From Ectobius pallidus (Eukaryota; Arthropoda; Insecta; Blattodea; Ectobiidae), in NCBI GenBank assembly GCA_964059195.1, contig CAXKWD010000006.1, forward strand, positions 1,852,530-1,916,529: DNA of 64,000 nucleotides. Direction: 5' to 3'. The notes beneath the pieces were generated by a model, which was not told the DNA's origin, ran no database searches, and saw nothing but the letters and a program-made list of their open reading frames with translations. Shown piece after piece: positions 57,833 to 64,000 of the stretch (within the stretch, counting starts at the first letter, position 1; each line of letters begins with the position of its first letter). A program made the position numbers and the translations under genes.

Positions 57833-60053
57833 TCTCTTGTGTATGCAGGCTTTGATCTGTATCTGGAACTTTTAGGCGGTCCATCCGTTTTGCAGCCGGC
57901 TGTACATACGTGTGTAGAGAATGAGTTTCAGGGTGATAGATGTTGTCAAATGGAATAACTTTAGCTATTAGTTACTATCAGGCATCACTCCCGTATAAAG
58001 ATACGTCACTTCGAGAACAGTGAGTAGTTCCATAGCAATTATCAGCTGCTCGTTCCTTCCTTTCTCTATCAAATGTCTGGATTTAATGCAATCTGTTAAA
58101 CTTATCTGTACTTCCGCTTGCCTAATAGCCAACTATGTTTCAAACCGTGAATACGAAACTCAAAGAACTTGACAACACTACAAAAAAATTGGTTTATAAT
58201 TACACAAAGTACTCCATCTCCTTAGTAGCACCCAATCAATCATGATGTACGTTCAACCGGCTCCATCATTCTATGCATTAATACGAAACAGGAAAAGTCA
58301 AAATTCATTGCACTGTTTCTAAGATTTTAGTGGTTTAAAGTGGTGTGTTTTCTAATATGAGTTTATAAGCAAAAACTTTTCTCTGAGACAAAGTATGTCC
58401 AAACTCCCCCTAAAAGCCTGAGTATTTATTGAGTTATGCCTCAGTTATATTACATTACATATATGTTATTGGAAAGCTAAATGTGTTCGTGGGCTTATGG
58501 ATTGTATAAACACGTGCATGTGGCATTACTTCTCTTTATCTTTTATGGGTACTTAAGTGATTCGCTTCGGTGTGTGTGTTTGTGTGCGTGAGCACCTGCT
58601 ATTTTCTTTTATCTCTTTGTTTGCCCTAGTTCATGCTTGAGCATTCTTTATACCACTGGACGATCAACACCTCAAGACCGGTACAATTCGCATATCTGAT
58701 ACGACTCACAGGCAAGAAAATGTTGTCAGTTCAATTACCAGTCAAACACATAACTTTCTGCATCCCAAAGCATGGGTAATAAAACTTTCTCACTTCAAAT
58801 ATCCGATACACTCACATTACTTTCATTATACCTCTGGTCTATCAACACCTCAAGACCGGCACTATTCAAATATGCGATATTAGATTTTGAAGATCCAGCT
58901 GAAGTGTCGTCTAATGATATCTTGTGAGTCGGTGGGTATAATGAATAATGAAGCTTCCTTATGGCAGTTCGCTCGCTGCATTCTCAGAAGCACAGATCCG
59001 CTCATGCGTAGTAACCCAATTTATATGTGTTGTGACATAAAGCCTTCGTATATATGTCCGTTTAAGATAATAATGAACTGCACAATGTTGCAGCCAACAG
59101 AGTGAGCTACGCTGTGTACCTACTCGGATTTCTGAAAACATTTTCGTGACAAAGAACGACATCTGTGAAGATACAACGTAACTATGGTTTGTTTTTCCGC
59201 ACCATGAGAAGAAACTGGCAGTTGAGTATTGAAAAGTGGGTGAGATTTGAGGGCAGAATTCATAGTTGTCTGTCAGTGTATTTAATCTTGAATAGTTGTC
59301 TAATTTAGTGTAGTTCAGGTTTCAGTTCATTTCGTTGTAGTTCCATTTCTAGTAGAGTTTAGAGATTTATATTTACTTTAGTTCCGCCACATGCTCGGGT
59401 TCACATAACCTATGACGCCTACAGAAGTGAGTGCTAACGATAAATAAACTCACATAAATGTATATCTGCAAGTAACCATGAATTAAGTGGAGAGTTTGCT
59501 GATAGCGTAATTTTCTTCCAAAGGATTACAAGGAAAAATTAAAGTAAAGGAACTAAACTGTCCGATTCCTGACTTAAACATGACACAGATGGCCAATGGA
59601 TGAAACAACACGAAAGTAACGTTGAACACTTCTGCTACATGGATTTCACTTTGTGGCAGTGATCACATAAGGAGGCCTAACAATAACCTAATTTTAAATG
59701 TATCTAATGGTATATATTCTTCTCGAGTGTGCGTTGTTGGTTTACACTAGATTTATTTTCTTATTAAAGAAGCCTTCTTAAGCTTTCACTTAGCAATGAA
59801 ACAAGATTGTTCTCAGGAAACTCAGCAAGGTGTACGTTATGATCGAAGTATGAAATACGGACAATGCTCCAATAAAACTGTGTCGATGGATGTCCTAGTT
59901 ACTAGCAGAGCAACTTACATTAGACCTAATTATGTCTCATTTTCATTTATAGTAAACACAAATCAACTCTGAATATACGATAAGCCAATAGAATGTTACC
60001 CAACTTGCAGTGTTGCAAGTTCACGACTCGCGACTCTGCAAAGTTCTCTGTCT

Positions 60054-60057
<4 letters not shown>
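57833..60057. other. Unrecognised stretch with one duplicated block
   Basis: 58652-58700 and 58831-58880 share ATCAACACCTCAAGACCGG and flanking sequence, a diverged direct repeat about 180 bp apart. No gene recognised. Confidence 0.4.

Positions 60058-60118
<61 letters not shown>
60058..60118. repeat. GA microsatellite
   Basis: Uninterrupted GA; the RERE-type frame over it is an artefact. Confidence 0.95.
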
Positions 60119-60120
<2 letters not shown>

Positions 60121-60589
60121 ACGCGTGCGTGCTTACTCACTGCTGCTCTGAGTCAAACATTCACACATTATTTTATCGTATTTCGATTTTGAAAAATCGC
60201 GAACAAAAGTAGTTTGAAGTTTTGAAACCTATTACTCGTAAGATACAACATGAATTATCTTAAAAGAAAGTGAAGAAAGGCTTACCTTATTGAGCTGTAG
60301 AAATAGGCCTACACGGATGCCTCTACAAAGGGACAAATAAAACTTATTCGTCTTATTCCTCTTCACTTCCTTCACCACTCGTGTCACTATCTGTTTCACT
60401 GTCCTTAAGATTTATAATTATACTTTCAGCAGTGTCATCCCTGTGTATAACTTCGTAGCCCATTTCTAACGCTAACTGATCCAGTTCATTTTTTTTTTCG
60501 TGAGTTTTATAAGGGGCAACACGGGCTAGGAATTCTGATATAATTTCGGTGGGACTGTATGTTATGTTGTGTTCTTGAAGCATTTCCTG

Positions 60590-60591
<2 letters not shown>

Positions 60592-60627
<36 letters not shown>
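60592..60627. repeat. CT microsatellite inside the transposase pseudogene
   Basis: (GA)n on the coding strand, expanded between conserved coding blocks. Confidence 0.95.
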
Positions 60628-60629
<2 letters not shown>

Positions 60630-60667
60630 GTGAATTTGTTGTGTGTAACTTATTTAATAGCCTAGAA

Positions 60668-61116
60668 CAGTGGTTACCAAAGTAGGGTCCGCGGACTCCC
60701 GGGGGTCCGCGATGGTGTTTCAGGGGATCCGCAGGCTGTTTAAGAAGAAATAGGATATCTCGTAATTTTTTTTAAAATTACATCTCTTCTATAAGTTAAA
60801 CAAAATGTTAAAACCTAAAACATTCTTTGCTTTAATAGTGGTTATGTTGTACTTGAAGTTGAAAGTGACTTAATATTGAAATTATCAGACAATAAACCTA
60901 ACATTCCAGAGCTAATTAATCAAAAGCAGCTTCACTTTTCACATTAAGGAGTAAACTCTGTTTGCTACCATTGCTATTGTTATTTTGTCTATTGAATTTC
61001 ATACATCTGAATCAAAATATTTATTTAGTTTTTTTTTATTTCACAACCCAGAGGGGGTCCGAGAAATTTTAATTTTTTTCAAGGGGTCCACGGACTGAAA
61101 AGTTTGGGAACCACTG
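60668..61116. mobile_element. hAT MITE, TSD GCCTAGAA
   Basis: 449 bp. Ends CAGTGGTTACCAAAGT and, reversed, CAGTGGTTCCCAAACT, with GGGTCCGCGGACTC palindromes nearby. Identical 8-bp flanks GCCTAGAA at 60660-60667 and 61117-61124. Non-coding. It split the transposase gene in the TAT AGT TCT AGG codons. Confidence 0.93.
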
Positions 61117-61841
61117 GCCTAGAACTATAGCTGGCGTTATCCATAATTATTATCGAACTCCCTTCCAGATAATTTGGAAATATGTTCGTGAACCATTCTT
61201 TGAACCTGTCCGAAGTCATTTCTGTATGATAATCGGTGTTTTTACTTTTAGGATTGGAGCGTAATACCCATTTACTTTCTGGTATAAACCCTGTTTTAGC
61301 TGAGCCTGCATGGCATATTATAAGCCTGCTACCTTTCCCTCTTCAAGTCGGATCTTGCCATATGTCCCTCCTGGAGTGATTCTGGTTGACCCATGTTTCA
61401 TCAAGATAAAATACGGGCCTCGTATCTCCCATCCCCCTAAGATTGTGAATTGTACGCAGAAATTTTTGTCTGGCTGGAACAATGTCGCCCCTTTCCAGTA
61501 GAAATTTCCGGCCATCATTGGTTCTCCTGTATTTAAATTCTAGGGATTTCAAAATCGTATACATGGAGGATACAGAACCTTTATATTTTATTTTCTTTCG
61601 CATTAAAGCAACTAATTTTTTAGTTGTGGGATATTCCGCCGTATCGTACAATTCAAATATTGTCCGGCGTAAAATACACTTTTGAAAACCGTCAAGATTT
61701 GCTTTGCGCTTTTTAACTGTGCGATGGTTTCCAGGAGATCTAAAACTGAGCCCACCCCCTACTTCAGTTGATTGTTTTCCCTCCTTAATAATATTAGTCA
61801 CAGATTGTTCACTAATTTGGCAAGCTTTAGCAGTTAATTCC

Positions 61842-61987
61842 GGTCATGAAAACCACCATTAACGGCCGTGGGTGTCGGCATGCTGACCACATGCCCCCAA
61901 TCCTGCCATCTACCTGTGATAGATGACGCAGCGGTCGGGTGGGAGGTCAAGTCCCTTCAGGAATGTAGCGTCACGGACTTTTGTTTG
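61842..61987 (+). mobile_element. 5'-truncated SINE family A, 16-bp TSD
   Basis: GGTCATGAAAACCACCATTA to GTAGCGTCACGGA matches the 3' half of 19009-19316. Flanks TTTAGCAGT(T/C)AATTCC at 61826-61841 and 61988-62003 differ by one base. It is inserted in the transposase pseudogene. Confidence 0.88.
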
Positions 61988-62090
61988 TTTAGCAGTCAAT
62001 TCCTTACAAAATTCGTAATATTATGCACTTCGCCGTCCGAAATAGTCTTAAAAAAACTATAAACACTGAAAACCATAGCTCTCGCCTGCT

Positions 62091-63950
62091 TACGCAAAAC
62101 TTTGAGGGTATAAATTGTTTCACTACTCTTACTAGTCTTGCTAAGGTGACATTACGGACACTGAATTCTCACAAAAGAACACACACGAAACGCTCTTGAT
62201 TGCTAACACATATAAACTGAAACTGCGTTTGTGTTTTATCTGTGGCTGGGTGGAAGTATCTTATTGTGGAAGTGAGAGGGGTCTTGTTGTTGTTTATGTT
62301 AACAGATAGACAGAAACTTAATGTACTCCATCGATGGTGTTATTATTTTAGGGTAGAAATAAGAAAGGACCTCTTTGATGTTTGTATTAACATTTGCAGG
62401 ATAAGAGCTATCTTCCGAACGGAGCGTCCTACAGACATGATGTTTGGACAGTCGGCTTCCATAAAAATACAGCTTTCTTACGGTGATATCAGAAAATACC
62501 TATATGTAATAGATTTTGAGCGCGCAAAGAAATAAGTGAAGTACATCTCTTACCGAGGCAGCACGTTTCGTTAACTGTACAACACCGCAGCAACCTCATT
62601 CGATTGTCACTTCGTCACGTGACTCTGCCTGCCCCGCCTCAGGTTCAGAGTTGTTCTGTGTTTACTCTAGTTGTATCATAATATTGCATTTTAATCTATA
62701 GTAGTGGAATTCAAATAGCCTAAATACTTTATTAACTTTTATGCAACGCCATAAACACTTATTACAGTGATATATTCACGTAACTTCACTACTCTAAAGC
62801 TGGGAAGTACAACCTTTTCAATTCAAATCAACACACCAAAACAAATAACATTTACTTTATAGCACTCACACTACAGAACTGCATCTTACATACACATAGA
62901 CTTATATTAAATCTAGTCGTGATTCATTGTGAAGTGGAACAGTAGCAGAAGTGAATGCTTTTCCGATATGTGTAATATTTTCTAGTTGAAAGTAGTGGAC
63001 TTCACACTGAAGCTGAGTTTCAATTCTCGACGAACTCGTGTTTCTCCCGTGTATTTAGGACAATTATGATTTTGCACGGTGGACTTTGTCCAAAATATAC
63101 ATTCTGAAAGTTCTCCCAAACCCCTTTGAACTGCATGTAATGTATTTATGGTATGGTTAATGTATTATTCAATAACATGTGAACTGAGCTGATAGAAAAT
63201 TTTTAAATTAACCAGTACTGCCTCGCCTCGCGGCAACAGTTAGTTTTTAATTTCATTCATTATTATATTAATAATATTTTCGGCTTCTCATAAGATTTTT
63301 GAATTTTTTGTTAAAATATTCTTAATTATGCTCCATTTTCTATATATTACGTCTTTAAGTTTAGTATATCTTAACCAATAGCCTAAAGTATAATGTAGCA
63401 TTATGTTTATTACACTCTTGTTCTATTTTTTAGTCTTAATAATCTAAATTAAATAATAATCTCTGTTCTCTGTATTTTATTGTGATAGTGATTAATATTT
63501 CCTTCCCTTTCTAGTATATATAAGGTCTACCTGGTTAATATTCCCACCCTGATCTCGATGTAGTGCGTGAAGACAAGGGGCACAGTATCTTGCTGCAAAA
63601 GTGATGGTGGATTACCTTAAGTGGGTTCATACGAGCATATCATCTGAGCAATTTAACAGGCGAATGCTATGTCTCTTTGCTTTGAAGTACATCGAAACTG
63701 CATTACGTGTCAAGTATGGGACGTCATGGATCATATCCCTTCCACAGATGTGTTAGCAGCCCCCGAGCCCTCAGATATGCTAATACACTTAAGCTAAATA
63801 ACCAACTCGAGTTCATTCCAGTGTAAATGCACGTTTGAGAAGTAATTGGTTATGAAACTATTATAAGATTATTCTTACAACCGGATATTATAGACAGCTT
63901 ATTCTTTGTAGCTAAACTAAAACTAAAAAAAACTAAACTCCTTAGCTCTG
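62091..63950. other. Unrecognised AT-rich stretch
   Basis: It includes whatever 5' end the transposase pseudogene had, but I could not find its terminal repeats. No other gene supported. Confidence 0.4.
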
Positions 63951-63954
63951 CATC

Positions 63955-64000
63955 CATGAAAAATCCTATCCGACCGCTGCGTCATCGGTCATAGGCAGGA
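63955..64000 (-). mobile_element. SINE family A fragment at the window end
   Basis: The minus strand reads CCGATGACGCAGCGGTCGGA, matching GATGACGCAGCGGTCGGG at 61922. Cut by the window edge. Confidence 0.6.

Larger units (their letters stand above)
60353..62090 (-). pseudogene. Broken IS630-Tc1-mariner superfamily transposase with three insertions
   Basis: From 62090 downwards the minus strand reads the family N-terminus (VFSVYSFFKTISDGEVHN), is cut by a SINE (61842-61987), and resumes with SEQSVTNIIKEGKQS, then VRPVFYLDETW-type sequence around the first catalytic D. A frame change near 61343 follows; then RLIICHAGS and IIIMDNASYSS (second D). A hAT MITE (60668-61116) sits here. The next part, NKLHTTNSRK, runs into a GA microsatellite, then EHNITYSPTEIISEFLARV and ELDQLALEMGYEVI. 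The LPPYHPxLNPIELIW block with the last catalytic residue is deleted, and the frame passes straight to an acidic tail. It shares the domain plan of 1848-3395 but is clearly diverged. Confidence 0.82.

Noticed and set aside
60010..60192. Open frame with an RERERE run
   Set aside because: It is translation of a GA microsatellite.
62242..62535. 97-aa frame starting MAGWKYLIVEV
   Set aside because: No recognisable domain and no supporting context; similar lengths arise by chance here.

Overview
The window looks like intergenic DNA of a large, AT-rich insect genome. I find no complete host gene, no rRNA, no functional tRNA gene and no CRISPR array. Almost everything recognisable is a transposable element: Ty3/Gypsy-type LTR retrotransposons, Tc1/mariner, hAT and Harbinger-like DNA transposons, LINE fragments, tRNA-derived SINEs and microsatellites. 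The transposon families and the frequent TAGGCCTA-type motif would suit a hemimetabolous insect such as a cockroach or termite. That placement is inference only.

1-17.4 kb is a nested complex that can be resolved from the sequence alone. An outer DNA transposon (392-17394, 31-bp terminal inverted repeats, 4-bp target duplication TCTT) carries an internal tandem duplication of one 2,081-bp unit. Unit 1 was hit by an intact Tc1/mariner-superfamily element (1534-3471, TA duplication, DD88E transposase). Unit 2 was hit by a 10.6-kb Gypsy-type LTR retrotransposon on the minus strand (5272-15898, ACTT duplication). Each unit serves as the empty-site control for the insertion in the other. The LTR element has intact gag and pol in one frame, separated by a single TGA followed by CAATTA, a classical readthrough context.

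18.3-33 kb holds two Harbinger-like elements with TTA duplications (18359-20876 with a SINE inside, 20951-23007), a cluster of inverted and direct repeats at 23.9-25.6 kb, several tRNA-headed SINEs, a LINE reverse transcriptase tail between AAT microsatellites, and small MITEs. 33-42.2 kb holds a mariner remnant containing a complete non-autonomous hAT insertion and a LINE scrap, further SINEs, a hAT transposase tail, and a 2.9-kb hAT with a perfect 8-bp duplication.

42-51 kb is mostly unrecognised AT-rich sequence, with a SINE, a possible orphan exon near 44.6 kb on the minus strand, a microsatellite and a decayed Tc1-like transposase. 51024-57828 is a second LTR retrotransposon (705-bp LTRs, GTGT duplication) that carries only a Gag-like protein with a long coiled coil and no pol. 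60-62.1 kb is a second, broken Tc1/mariner-superfamily transposase gene, interrupted by a hAT MITE, a SINE and a GA microsatellite. The window ends inside another SINE.
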